Assembly (NCBI GenBank): GCA_035079385.1
Contig: JAVHKY010000016.1
Coordinates: 6,867,501-6,931,500 of the forward strand
Length of the DNA: 64,000 bases
Reading direction: 5' to 3'
Origin: Aspidiotus rigidus
Lineage: Eukaryota; Arthropoda; Insecta; Hemiptera; Diaspididae
Every line of letters begins with the position of its first letter. Within the stretch, counting starts at the first letter, position 1. The translations under genes were made by a program, and so were the position numbers. Below, one piece after another: positions 22,806-34,320 of this stretch. The notes beneath the pieces are model-generated. The model did no database searches, was not told the origin of the DNA, and saw only the letters and a program-made list of their open reading frames with translations.

Positions 22806-24093
22806 AACGGGAACCCGTTTTATGGGGGGCTTTTTGAGAAATTTGTCGTGCGCCGTCCGCCGTCCAGCAAAAAACTTAAAAAAATTTCGACTCTCGAGCC
22901 ATATATGATAGGAGAGGGACTTAAAAAAATTTCGACTCTCGAGATATATGATAGGAGGGGTCTTGGAAAAATTTCAACTCTCGAGCTATATATGATAGGA
23001 GGGGGACTAGGAAAAAATTTCGACTCTCAAGCTAAATAATTATGATGGAGGGACTTGGAAAAATTTCGACTCTCAAGCTATATTCGATGGGAGGGGACTT
23101 GGAAAAATTTCGACTCTCGAGCTATATATGATAGGGGGGAGGGGCAGAGAGATTTCGACAATCGCGCTATATACGATAGGAGAGGGACTTGGAAAAACTT
23201 CAACTTTCGAGCTATATGTTATGGGAGGAGGATTTGGAAAAATGTCGACTCTCGAGCTATATATGATAGGGGGAGGGGCAGAAAGATTTCGACAATCGCG
23301 CTATATATGATAGGAGAGGGACTTGGAAAAATTCCAACTTTCGAGCTATATGTGATGGGAGGGGGACTTGGAAAAATTTCGAATCTCATAGGAGATGGAC
23401 TCAGAATTTCGACTCTAAAGCTATATATGATAGGAGGGGGACTAGGAAAAAATTTTGACTCTCGAGCTAAGTAATTATGATAGAGGGACTTGGAAAAATT
23501 TCGACTCTAGAGCTATATATGATAAGGGGGAGGGGCAGAAATATTTCGACAATCGCGCTATATGTATATGATAGGAGAGGGACTTGGAAAAACTTCAACT
23601 TTCGAGCTATATTCGATGGGAGGGGGACTTGGAAAAATTTCGAATCTCATAGAAGATGGACTCAGAATAATTTCGACTCTAATGCTATATATGATAGGAG
23701 GGAGACTTGGGAAAATTTGTCCCCTATCATATATAGCTCGAGAGTCAAAAGTTTTCCAAGTCTTTCTTCTAACATATATAGCTTCAGATTCGAATTTTTT
23801 CTGAGTCCCTCTCCTATCATATATGGCGCGAGAGTCGAATTTTTTCTAAGTCCCCCCTCCTTTCATCTATACCTCGAGAGTCAGAATTTTTTCTAAATCC
23901 CTCTCCTATCATATATGGCTCAAATTTTTCCAAGTCCCCCTCCTATCATATATAGCTCGAGAGTCGAAATTTTTTCAAGTCCCCCTCCTATCATATATTC
24001 TCGAGAGTCGAAATTTTTCCAAGTTTTTCGCTAGACGGCGCACGGCGCACGCCAGATTTCTCAAATAGCCCCCCATAAAACAGGTTCCCTGTT
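22806..24093. mobile_element. Palindromic 45-bp-unit element with two left-type ends
   Basis: Both termini are of the left type: at the start AACGGGAACCCGTTTTATGG and GGGGGGC, and at the end the inverse, GCCCCCC followed by CATAAAACAGGTTCCCTGTT. Units run forward to about 23715, then switch to reverse orientation ('cctatcatatatagctcgag'). The G-rich block and the 'cgccgtcc' run near the start have inverted partners near 24035-24050. It looks like a head-to-head fusion of two copies. Confidence 0.7.
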
Positions 24094-24606
24094 AAAAATT
24101 TCGACTCTCGAGGTAAATAATTATGATAGAGGGACTTGGAAATAAAATTTCGACTCTAGAGCTATATATGATAGGGGGGGGGGGGGGGGCTTAGAAAGAT
24201 TTCGACTATCGCGCTATATATGATAGGAGATGGACTCAGAATAATTTCGACTCTAAAGCTGTATATGATAGGAGAAGGACTAGGAAAAAATTTCGACTTT
24301 CAAGCTATATGTGATGGGAGGGGGACTTGGAAAAATGTCGACTCCCGAGCTATATATGATGGGGGGGGGCGGCGGCGACTAAGACAGATTTCGACTATCG
24401 CGCAGGGACTTGGAAAAATTCAACTCTCGAGCTATATATGATAGGGGGGAGGGGCAGAAAGATTTCGACAATAGCGCTATATATGATAGGAGAGGGACTT
24501 GGAAAAATTCCAACTTTCGAGCTATATGTGATGGGAGGGGGACTTGGAAAAAATTCGAATCTCATCTGAGATGGACTCAGAATAATTTCGACTCTAAAGC
24601 TATATA

Positions 24607-25212
24607 TCGATGGTGACGTGCACAAAGGATCTAAGTGACAAAAACCATATTTTTCAGGAGAGCGATTTGAAAATTTTTGGAACTTCAATTTGACCTGCTG
24701 GCCACATTATTGATTGAAGTTACTTAAAATTTGGGATGTAGGACGCACCAACCCTAAAGAATAGATCCTCGTTTTAAAAAAATGTGTAGCTTAATTTATA
24801 AGCATTCTACAGCCATATTTTGACCTTTTGAGCGCACTTACGACATTTGGCTTGAACGATTTTTCACTTACTACATTAGTGCACCTATTTCCTGTACTAA
24901 TTGTAATGGCACAATAAAGATTGAAGGATTGCACAGGTTGTATTAAGTACATTTGCGTGACAAGCCATTTGTCGTAAGTGCGGCGATATAGGGTTCTGCA
25001 TGTTATTTTCTGCACTTACTACAATTGGCGCAACAAAAATATGATTTTCGTCACTTACTACATTTGTACATTGCCCCTGGGGGCTGATTGGTGGACTTTT
25101 TCCCACTTTTTTCGATGCAGGCCGATAGTCCATGAGCTCCTTGACCCATTTTTGCCCTTAACTCATTTTTGATAAAAATGTCACTTAGATCCTTTGTGCA
25201 CGTCACCATCGA
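24607..25212. mobile_element. TA-flanked 606-bp MITE inserted in a 45-bp unit
   Basis: The TIRs start TCGATGGTGACGTGCACAAA and continue into GGATCTAAGTGACA, with the exact inverse at the right end (25179-25212). TA flanks both sides (24605-24606 and 25213-25214). Removing the element and one TA restores the consensus unit 'gctatatatgatagg', which proves the insertion limits. The inside holds several variants of 'cacttactac' and 'gtaagtgcg' in both orientations but no coding frame. Best read as a Tc1/mariner-type non-autonomous element. Confidence 0.85.
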
Positions 25213-25238
25213 TATGATAGGAGGGGGACTAGGAAAAA

Positions 25239-25557
25239 TGACGGCTTCCTTAACGAAGTTGAAAGAGGAACGCAGGGAACCTGTTTTATGATTCGAATGA
25301 GATTTGGTATTATCATATATGGCTCGAGAGTCGAAATTTTTCCAGTCCCCCTCCTATCATATATGGCTCGAGAGTCGAAATTTTGCTAAGTCCCCCTCCT
25401 ATCATATATAGCTCGAGAGTCGAAATTTTTCTAAGTCCCTCTCCTATCATCTATGGCTCGAGGGTCGAAATTTTTCTAAGTTTTTCGCTGGACGGCGAAC
25501 GGCGGACGGCGCACGGCAGATTTCTCAAATAGCCCCCCATAAAAAAGGTTCCCTGTT
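25239..25557 (-). mobile_element. Compact complete 45-bp-unit element, 319 bp
   Basis: In minus orientation it reads AACAGGGAACC...TTTTATGG at one end and CATAAAACAGGTTCCCTGCG plus the tail GCCGTCA at the other, with only four units between. AAAAA flanks it on both sides (25234-25238 and 25558-25562). The outer flanks join to a normal array unit (ggaaaaatttcgactc), so it inserted into the T5 tract of a unit of its own family. This is the cleanest copy for defining the element. Confidence 0.8.
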
Positions 25558-25775
25558 AAAAATTTCGACTCTAGAGCTATATATGATAAGGGGGAGGGGA
25601 AGAAATATTTCGACAATCGCGCTATATATGATAGGAGAGGCACTTGGAAAAACTTCAACTTTCGAGCTATATTCGATGGGAGGGGGACTTGGAAAAATTT
25701 CGAATCTCATAGGAGATGGACTCAGAATAATTTCGGCTCTAAAGCTATATATGATAGGAGGGGGACTAGGAAAAA

Positions 25776-26353
25776 GTTAAACGAGGAACGCAGGGAACCT
25801 ATTTTATGAGTCAAATAGGATTTGGTATTGAAAATTCAAGGAAGCCTAGACCTAGATAAAGCCAGTATAAAGAAGGCCTAGACGTAAAATAAGCCTAGTA
25901 TAATGTAGTTTGAATGTCCAAGTTTTTCTCAAATCTCGAGCTATTTATGATAGGAGGGAGACTTGAGAAAATTTGTCCCCTATCATATATAGCTCGAGAG
26001 TCAAATGTTTTCCAAGTCCCTCTTCTATCATATATCTAGCTTCAGATTCGAATTTTTTCTAAGTCCCTCTCCTATCATATATGGCGCGAGAGTCGAATTT
26101 TTTCTAAGTCCCCCCTCCTTTCATCTATAGTTCGAGAGTCGAAATTTTTTCTAAATCCCTCTCCTACCATATATGGCTCAAATTTTTCCAAGTCCCCCTC
26201 CTATCATATATAGCTCGAGAGTCGAAATTTTTTCTAAGTCCCCCTCCTATCATATATGGCGCGAGAGTCGAAATTTTTATAAGTTTTTCGCTGGACAGCG
26301 CACGGCGCGCGCCAGATTTCTCAAATAGGCCCCCATAAAGTAGGTTCCCTGTT
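25776..26353 (-). mobile_element. 45-bp-unit element copy, 578 bp, shortened tail
   Basis: AAAAA flanks both sides (25771-25775 and 26354-26358). The left-type end (inverse of 'cataaagtaggttccctgtt') is complete. The right-type end lacks the outermost ~20 bases and starts at 'gttaaacgaggaacg'. Inside, after 'cagggaacctattttatgag', are 'ggcctagac' motifs also seen near 9240-9260 and 27900-27930, followed by reversed units. It too sits in the A5 tract of an array unit. Confidence 0.75.
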
Positions 26354-27059
26354 AAAAATTTCGACTCTCGAGCTAAATAATAATGATAGAGGGACTTGGA
26401 AATAAAATTTCGTTCGACAATCGCGCTATATATGATAGGAGAGGGACTTGGAAAAACTTCAACTTTCGAGCTATATGTTATGGGAGGGGGACTTGGAAAA
26501 ATGTCGACTCTCGAGCTATATATGATGGGGGGGGGGGGGCTTAGAAAGATTTTGACTATCGCGCTATATATGATAGGAGAGGGACTTGGAAAAATTTCAA
26601 CTTTCGAGCTATGTGTGATGGGAGGGGGACTTGGAAAAATCTCGACTCTCAAGCTATATGTGATGGTAGGGGGACTTGGAAAAATGTCGACTCTCGAGCT
26701 ATATATGATAGGGAGGGGGGGGGGGACTAAGAAAGATTTCGACTATCGCGCAGGGAGTTGGAAAAATTCAACTCTCGAGCTATATGTGATGGGAGGGAGA
26801 CTTGGAGAATTTCGACTCTCATAGGAGAGGGACTTAGAATAATTTCGACTCTCAAGCTATATATGATAGGAGGGGAACTAGGAAAAAATGTCGACTCTCG
26901 AGCTATATAATCATGACAGGAGGGGGACTTGGAAAAATTTCGACTCTCAAGCTATATGTGATGGGACTGGGACTTAATGTCGACTCTCGAGCTATATGTG
27001 ATGGGTGGGGGACTTGGAGGCCCAACTTTCTTGACTACTGTGAGTCTGAGCTCTCAAAT

Positions 27060-27790
27060 TTCTCACGGACTAAACCCGATTAACTGTACCGAAACCAAAT
27101 TTGACTGGAGGTCGACTCCAAATCGATCGTTCCGTTTCATCATCGACTGATTGTCGTCGTAGAAATTAAGTTGATTCCCGGTGTGATAGATTGATGTCGA
27201 CTGAAAATCAACTTCGGTTTTGGGTCGGTTTCACGTCACTTTTGGAATCGTCGAGATTTCCTAGATTTTGAGTGCACAACTTGATAGGGTTTCTGAATCG
27301 ACGGCAAAAAAAGGTCGTCTTTTGGTACCAGATTTTAAAATTGACTGAGAATCAATAGGGAAATTGCATCGATACGACCATTGCTGTCCTGGTCAAGCGT
27401 GATTGAGATACACAATGACCCTCGTTATAACATTATGACTGCACATTCTATCTGCGAGTAGCAAAGTTACCAGCTACGAAGAAATGACTACACATCGACT
27501 CTAGATCGACGTTGATTTGAGAGGTCCATCAGATATCGATTAGCATATATTCCCAGAAAACTAGAAATTTACTACTAATCGACGGAGGAGGGCAGTCGAT
27601 TTTCGGAAAATGAAAAAATTTGGAGAAGTCGATCCGAAATCGACTCCAGATGGACGTCGATTTAACGTCGATTTGCTGGCGTTCATCATCAGAAACGTAC
27701 AAATCGTCGTGATATCTACCTGACGGAGCAGTATTTTTTATTGATGAAAAATTTGAAGATGTCGACTTAAAATCGACCTAAAATTTTCGA
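27060..27790. repeat. Cluster of AAATCGAC / GTCGATTT octamers
   Basis: This stretch between array units contains many copies and near-copies of GTCGATTT and its complement (for example 'tccaaatcgatcg', 'cgaaatcgactcc', 'gacgtcgatttaacgtcgatttg', 'cttaaaatcgacc'). The spacing is irregular, so it is not a simple tandem repeat. Similar clusters lie at 45205-45290 and 49070-49290. There is no coding frame. Confidence 0.6.
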
Positions 27791-28029
27791 CTCTCAAGCT
27801 ATATATGATAGAAGGGGGACTTGGAAAAAAATTTCGACTCTGGAGCCATATATGATGGGAGAGGGACTTAGAAAAATTTCGACTCTGGCTTATAGTAGGT
27901 CTAGGCCTTCTTTATACTAGCTTTATCTAGGTCTAGGCTCCCTTGAATTTTCAATACCAAATCCCATTTGACTCATAAAACAGGTTCCCTGCGTTCCTCG
28001 TTTAACTTCGTTAAGAAAGCCGTCGTTTT

Positions 28030-29690
28030 ATCTTGATCGACAAGAAAAATTTCAGTCGTATGTCCAAAAAATTAAATTCGATAATTATGTAATCAGTTTT
28101 AAGACGTACTCGAGCACGATGACTTTTTCGATATTCTTTTTATCAAACATTATTAAATTTTGGAACAGGTATGTCCAAGTGGTCCGAAACAACCTTTTGA
28201 AACATTATTTCGAAATGATTCCTATTCTTTGAACTCTCGAACTGTTTTCTTTCCTTTAATATGCTGTAGATATCACCCTCGGTCTCTCACGAACAACTCC
28301 AAGCGTTGGTGTCGTTTTTAGGGCACACCTCTTGATGCCGATTAACTCAAGGATACAAAGTATACCCGAATAGAGTTGAAGTACTTCGGAAATCTTTTCA
28401 AGACATAGAGCAGAATTCTACCTCGAGAAAAAAAAATTCGTATTAGCGACGCACACCGAGTACCAATGCACCCTCTATTTTCCATGCTCAGCGTGTTTCA
28501 ACAAGTTTAACGAAAAAAAAAATAAAAGATAGAGGACTAAGAAATGAAAAGAACGAGCGAGAATTCACTTTATACGAACTTTTAATGAATCCGAACATTA
28601 GATAATAAAGCAGGCGTACACGTAAGGAAGAAAAAAAGTCGCTATCTGAAAATGAAAAAACCGAAGGAAAAGGAAATCAAAAGTGAATGAACGGAAAGGG
28701 GTTGCGAGAGAGCGTATTCGGATGAGCGAGTAATTCAGCAATTTGCGTGACATACTTCCAAGAGTAGACCTTTGAATTGACTTTGTTACGTCGCCTTTTC
28801 TTGGTTTCTTTTGAGAAATTCGTTATGGAATTTCCGGACTACGAAATAATCTTCAGCGACTGCGAACCAGGAGTGGTATTGAGTTGTTTTCGAAGAAATC
28901 GACGGCTGCGTTACGGAAAATTACGTTCTCGAGCCGGATATGTCAAATATTTTCTGTTGATCAACGTCCCGCGGCGGACTTGTAGAGGTATTTATGACCT
29001 CCACCTTGGAAACAAGCTTCAAGATGACCCAGAAGGACTCTTCGAATAAATTCACTATGACGTGATTTGAGGTTTCATAAGAAAAATTGAAAGACGAGAT
29101 AACGAATGTGCGTCGTGAAACCGTCGAAAGGGATTCCAGAAATTTACTGTGAACTGATAAAAGACGAATTTAGGGGAGAGAGAGAGAGAGAAAAGCAAGA
29201 TAGAAAAGGGAGGGAGAGCAAGTAAGCAAGATAGAGAACATTGGCCCATGATGTTACAAACGCTGATGACGTCACAAAATTATGTCATCCGTGACGTCAT
29301 GAGAGAAAAGAGGGAGGGATGTTGATACATTTAATCGATGTTATTATCGATACATTGATAACGATTTTAACGTATCGTCTTAGTTTGTCAGAGTTGATTT
29401 ACGTCAATCAGGGCAATTATTCTTTTAATCAAAGAAGGGGGCTAGATAGACTATCCTACAGTATCCTAGGCTCACACCAACGAGTCGAGCTACTGAGCCT
29501 CCATGGGCTACATAGCCTAACTGGAAGAGCGGAGCGAGTAGGCCCATACACAGTACACACGGTATATTAACAAATATGTAGTAAAAGAAATACACAAGCT
29601 AGGTCATGATTTCAACTTGCTTATGACGTCAAAAAAAGGCGAGGCCTTGAACTATAAATGACGTCATTTACTAGAAGATATGGAAATGGC
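28030..29690. other. No recognised gene; one unassigned 90-codon frame
   Basis: A plus-strand frame at 28777-29049 (start MTLLRRLFLVSFEKF, 90 codons) resembles no family I know, and I see no splice or promoter evidence; it could be chance. A GA-rich purine run is at 29173-29230. Palindromic TGACGTCA or near-copies occur at about 29272, 29292, 29624 and 29660. No repeat ends were noticed. Confidence 0.4.
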
Positions 29691-31320
29691 TCCGCAAAAA
29701 AATTTTATTGAACGAAAACTACCACTTTGCACCTAGACAAGGATGGAAGCTAACAGAGCGATTGGACAAGGTTGGAATTGAGGATAGTTACAAACTGGGA
29801 TCCTTAGACGAGACGAAATTGTCACAGGAGGAACTTCTCATGCACCCTGCTGCAAAAAAAATAGATATCATAGAAATCCTGACGGGCTGGTGAACACCTA
29901 AATGGTGGGAGAGATCGAGGGCCGAAGACCACTACTGCCATCGATAATGGCGGAGATGTTTATCAATGACATGGAAAAAACGCGATATTGATAGGCAGCA
30001 AGCTTGGAAACTTGATCAAATACTGGGCTTGATACTAGATCATATCCTGACTATGTGGTCAGGCACTAATGGATAGGTGGACCAAGTCCTTCTGAAAAGT
30101 AATGCAGGGCCGGATTAAGAGGGGACCAGGGGGCAATGGCTCCACCAAAATGGAGCCCTCACCACATGAGAAAGAAAAAGAAAGGGGGAAAAAAAAGAAA
30201 AAGAGAAGAAAAAAGACTGTAATGGCAGTGGGGAACCCGCTGTCCCGAGTCCCCTAGTCCAAGTCCTGCAAATCATGACGTGACAACTTGAACGCGCTGC
30301 AATTTCAAGGAAGCCGACGTCTTTCCAAGTCCTCCTACTATCATATATAGCTCGGAGGTAGGAATTTCTCTAAGTCCCCTTCCTATCATTCCTATCATAT
30401 ATGGCTAGAGGTTCAAAATAATTTTCCAAGTCCCCCTCCCCTCTCCGTGACGTCATCAACTTCGCTCGCGCTCGCGAACCAAAATTTCCTGGAAGTACCC
30501 CCCACCCTCCCCCTCCCAACAAAAGGGATAGCGGATTCCCCGCTAAAAAGACTTTTTTCTTCTCACCACCGCTGGCCCACCTGGCGCAATTCTCTTAATC
30601 CGGCCCTGAGTAATGCGACAAATGAAGGCATTAAATTCCTGTGGAAAAAGCAATGAGACCATCAACTATTTGGACCTGAAACTGACATCGGAGAACGACA
30701 GAATAACTAGAATCTAAAATCTACAGAAAGCAAATGCACACCGACACCACCACGTCAATCAGCTCCCACCCACCAGCATCCCAGGCACGAGTTAGCGGCA
30801 ATTCAGAACTACTCCTACCGAGCAATTTTTGCCCTCAACAACAAAGAAGAGAAGAGGAAAGAAATTTAGATTGAAAAGCAGATCGTAGCAGTCAACGACT
30901 ACCTTAGAGGCGAAGTTGAGGGAGCTCAGAAGAGAATCAATGACAGAACAGTGAGGAAGTACCCATGCACAAGAAAACACACTATCAAGATAAAAAAGAC
31001 GTACAGTGGTTATGATGTGAGTGTCGGCATTTTCAACAAGGAACGACCAGACGAAGGAAAAGGACATGGGGTGCTTCAGCGGAGTGTACAAGCTCAATTG
31101 CGAACCGTGCGAAGGCATCTGCATTGGTGAGACTAGGAGAAAACTTGACATCAGGAAAGAGCGGTACGAAATACCACAGAAAAAAGGAAACGGGAGCAAA
31201 CACTGCAATGAAGAACACCACAATAACGAAGGAATAGTTGAAGTCAAGTTGCCTAATATTGACGATAAGGAAATTCATGATCTAAACCATCCCAATTTAC
31301 GGCACACTTCGCTGACTTGA
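29690..31320 (+). pseudogene. Decayed PLE of a separate lineage, split by a MITE
   Basis: Fragments in several frames give a possible RT piece (MAEMFINDMEKN near 29948-29985), NYLDLKLTSEND near 30665-30705 (the NFLDL motif after YVDD), an IYRKQMHTDTT-type run near 30720-30760, and a GIY-YIG remnant, SGVYKLNCEPCEGICIGETRRKL, near 31079-31150. The nuclease reads C-I-G where Y-I-G is expected. A hAT-like MITE (30105-30608) interrupts the element between the RT and NYLDL parts. The sequence differs strongly from copies A-C. Confidence 0.65.
30105..30608. mobile_element. hAT-like MITE, ~504 bp, containing a 45-bp-unit fragment
   Basis: Ends are CAGGGCCGGATTAAGAG and its inverse CTCTTAATCCGGCCCTG. 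The octamer agtaatgc is present on both sides (30098-30105 and 30609-30616), overlapping the terminal C on the left. CAGGG termini and ~8-bp duplications fit hAT. Inside, at 30330-30445, are two reversed units of the 45-bp family ('ctatcatatatagctcgg', 'ttttccaagtccccctcc'). A 'gtgacgtcatcaac' run and a 'aaaagggatagcgg' run follow; similar sequence recurs near 62100-62170, which suggests a second relative there. Confidence 0.75.
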
Positions 31321-31324
31321 TATA

Positions 31325-32505
31325 CCTTACTCAATCAAATTTGAAATTTCCTCTGTTTTATCTAACTCTGAAACTCGATCCGACCGACTAAACTGTCCTA
31401 TTTCTCACACAATACGAGACTACTGTGTATCATTCTATTAACCGAAAAATTCAGAAAACATATCGCAATAACAATCTACGACACGTACCATTCTCGATGT
31501 AATATGACGTCTCATTGTATCTTTCATCCGTGAAGCCGGGTCTTTTCGCTTTCAACGCTTTCGTCTCTAACTTAGCCTGCAACAATAATAAACAAAAGAG
31601 AAAATGAACACATAAATCAATCTTGTTTTGTAATAGGAACGAATACATCTAGACAAGTATACACGGTCGTATAGAGAAAAGGAAAGGGGAAGGAGAAAAA
31701 AAAAGTCGGCAGCAAACAATGTATTGTACATTAGTCATAACATCAGATGTGAACTTTACGTCACGTTCTGTCGGAAGAAAACGTAAATTTTATTGAAAAA
31801 TAAAACGGCAATTTTCTAAGGGTGAAATTCGCGCCGGGTTTCGAAGAAATATTTTATGTTTACAAGAATATATATTATGCGGTATACGTATATTATAATA
31901 CCGCAGAGTAATTTCATTTATTTTCGCATCCATTCCTGCACGTCGAAATGGCTTAGGAAATCATTCGACGACGTCGCGCAACATAAGCCATCTTGGGCAC
32001 CCAGGTATATATGTGGTGGAAAAATTGACTCGAACAAACTTGTAGTTTTTCCGAAACGAAGATTATGACTGCATAACACGCGCACTTAACATAGTGTAAA
32101 AGTTCAAGGGTGGGTTCTGTGACCTGAAAATCGCACGATAAGCGAACTTTATTACGGTCTAATGCGGCGAAAGCGAAGCTCGCGAAAAACGGAACAGGGA
32201 TAAACACGTCTCCGAGTAATGGCTCGCGAGAGCAAATAATGCATAATGTATTTCGAAAAACATACGCCGTTAGGCCTCTGGGGAAAACAGTCTCTAAGAG
32301 GTAGATGATCATTTTTCCACAATCGATTCACAAAATTATAGTATTGAAAATCGCTGTCTAAACTCCTTTTATGGAAACAGATAAATTATTATAACAAAAT
32401 CCATCATTAACAGCGAGCGTAAGTTGAAATCTATTTCATTCACAATCAAGATGATGTTAAACACTAGTGTAAGCATTATATTGACAAACAGTATTTCGAC
32501 GGCCT
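31325..32505. other. No recognised feature
   Basis: Short frames on both strands are the only content. Nothing matches the other repeats in the window. It could be host sequence. Confidence 0.45.
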
Positions 32506-32509
32506 CATA

Positions 32510-32635
32510 CACACTCGACCTAAGTGACATTTTTTGGTACATTGACTTAAGTACTTCAGTACAAAAGTTATAACATTTAAAAAACTTTAAAAACGCTCTC
32601 CTAAAAAATCTTCATTTTATCACTTAGGTCAAGTG
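32510..32635. mobile_element. Short TA-flanked MITE, 126 bp
   Basis: The inverted ends (left 'cactcgacctaagtgac', right inverse of 'cacttgacctaagtgat') pair over 15 of 17 positions. TA lies on both sides (32508-32509 and 32636-32637). The 'ctaagtgaca' core is shared with the TIR of the MITE at 24607-25212, so the two may use related transposases. Confidence 0.6.
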
Positions 32636-32869
32636 TATTCACTATGGCATCAAACACCCGTAGTTCCGCAAAAATGTTCCCGGGTACCTAAATTTTCGAT
32701 TCCCCCCCCCCTTCATATGTGCAGCTAACTGACTGCATACAAAGAAATGTCTATAACCTACGCCCGCGACCAAACGTGATTACAATGCACTGTGGTATGA
32801 AACGCAAATTTAGCTGGACAAAATTAAATTAACCCTTTTTTTCTCGCCAAACTAGTCCGATTCCTATGT

Positions 32870-33290
32870 AAAATTACCCGCAGAATCCGAAAAAAAATAC
32901 ACAAACACTTCTCCGAGCACTGGAAATTGCTGGAAATGCCACAATTTGAAAAATGTATACTTTTCCAGGCTGGAGAATCGTGTGAGGCTGTGATTGTTAC
33001 TAATTTCCATTCAAAGTAAATTGATTCTTATGTAAAATTACCCGCAGAATTCGAAAAAAATAGTCAAAAAATTCTCCAGTCGCTGGAACGCTCTGGAACT
33101 AGTAAAAAATTGAGAAAATCCTAATTTTCGTCTCAGAGAACCGTGGTTCTTAGTACTTTGTTTGTCAATTAAATCAATTCTTATGTAAAAACATACGTCG
33201 AGTTCAGAAAAAATTATCAAAAAATTCTCCAGTTGCTGGAACGTTCTGGCACTAGCAGAGAATTGAGAAATTCCTCATTTTTGTCATAAA
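32870..33290. repeat. ~150-bp satellite, locus 2 (about three units)
   Basis: The same anchors as at 12265-12870 recur: 'aaaaaattctccagt', 'gctggaacg', 'ttcttatgtaaaa' and 'gagttcagaaaaaatta', near 32930, 33065-33090 and 33215-33245. Units in one locus are not more alike than between loci by eye, so this is a dispersed short-array family. Confidence 0.75.
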
Positions 33291-33644
33291 GAAACGTGGT
33301 TTTTATCCATTTTTGGCAGAAAATTCCATCTTTAAACTCAAATATCACGTGATGAGGCAAATAGATGCAGCTAAATCTTACACATATATTAAATTGAATA
33401 TTTAAAGATACATATCTCAAAGTTTCGGCCGTCAACTACCATCACCAATTTAGTTACATTTGAAAACGCAATAAAAAAAACGTATATTTTGCTCCCTTAT
33501 TCTCTCATGGTAAAAAGACGTGAACAAATCAAAAATAAAACTCAAAAAACCGCGTCAAATTCGAAATTATCCATAAACGCGAAAGGACGAGTACTCCGAA
33601 GGGAGAGTAAACAATGCAAACCCCAGAAAAAATATACACGACGA

Positions 33645-33675
33645 GCGCTTTCGGTTAATAAACCATCTTCAAGCC
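33645..33675 (-). ncRNA. Hammerhead-like motif, PLE copy C (3' end)
   Basis: On the minus strand it reads CTTGAAGA, T, stem GGTT (complement of 33661-33664), loop tatt, stem AACC, then GAAAGCGCTCG. The inverted partner at 40514-40546 has GATT against AACC, which breaks one pair, so only this copy keeps the full stem. The core CTTGAAGA departs by one base from CUGANGA. Identification as a PLE hammerhead relic is inference from position, GAAA and stem covariation. Confidence 0.4.
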
Positions 33676-33734
33676 TGAAATGAAAGCAACTGACGAACAG
33701 AAAAGAAGAGCAAGGTATTAAGATTGTCCAAACG

Positions 33735-34320
33735 AGAAATCAAGGTGTGAATCATAAACCAGTCCGATCAGGCCATCTTTCGGAATGTATGAGTTGAGTA
33801 CAGTGATACCTTCGGTGTTGAGATGACGCATTATCTCTACCTGCTCGAGGGCGATGCGCTGACGATAGGAATTCTCCTTATGGAGGAGCTTTTCGGATTC
33901 CTCGCGGAAGCTGTGGCCACTGTTTATTAAATGATCAGCAAAAGCTGACTTCCCTAAGTGTCCCTTCTTCCAAGACTTCAGATGCTCAGCTACTCTAACT
34001 TTCATTTGGCGGCTGGTCTCACCAATATAAAAGCCTCCACAATCCTCACATTCCAACTTATAAATACCACTCCTCTCATCGACAGGTATGGGATCCTTCA
34101 GTCTCACAAACAACCTCTTGACTGTGGCAGGGTTGTAAAACGCGGGTCTGAAGCCAAACGGGCGGTGGGCCCGACCCAATTGGAGGGAGAACTTCCCCAA
34201 GAAAGGGAGACTGATCCAACGCAAACGGCGATCACGGATCGTGTCTCGGGGGAGGGAGGTGGTGGAATCAAGAAGGCTCCTCGTAACTTTCCTCCGAACC
34301 ATCACGTCAACATCGACATT
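33735..34320 (-). pseudogene. PLE C-terminal region with GIY-YIG nuclease (copy C)
   Basis: The frame reads VNVDVDVMVRRKVTRSLLDSTT onward, then a GRAHRPFGFRP block, and a GIY-YIG domain (GIYKLECEDC, FYIGETSRQ, RVAEHLKSW, SAFADHLINSGH). It ends at about 33735 after LVYDSHLDFSFGQS. Upstream codons at 34326 and beyond belong to the BEL LTR. The GIY-YIG residues (GIY, YIG, R, E-H, and the C-x2-C pair) are intact. The RT part is absent because of the BEL insertion plus 5' truncation. No frameshift was seen in this piece. Confidence 0.8.

Larger units (their letters stand above)
22806..28025. mobile_element. Nested complex of 45-bp-unit elements
   Basis: The complex is bounded on the left by AACGGGAACCCGTTTTATGG at 22806 and on the right by CATAAAACAGGTTCCCTGCG (27973-27992) with tail GCCGTCG ending at 28025, followed by TTTT. 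It contains forward and reversed arrays of the ~45-bp unit. Internal element ends are visible at 24093, 25239/25557 and 25776/26353. A TA-flanked MITE lies at 24607-25212, and an unrelated segment rich in AAATCGAC at 27060-27790. There is no transposase or polymerase coding. Several internal ends sit at A5/T5 tracts of the array units. Confidence 0.75.

Noticed and set aside
22848..26824. Long frames (up to 162 codons) in the 45-bp arrays
   Set aside because: Same artefact as above; composition and repeats come from the DNA unit, with no start context or conserved domain.
28777..29049. 90-codon frame as a host exon
   Set aside because: No recognisable domain, splice context or conservation evidence; kept only as a remark in the gap entry.
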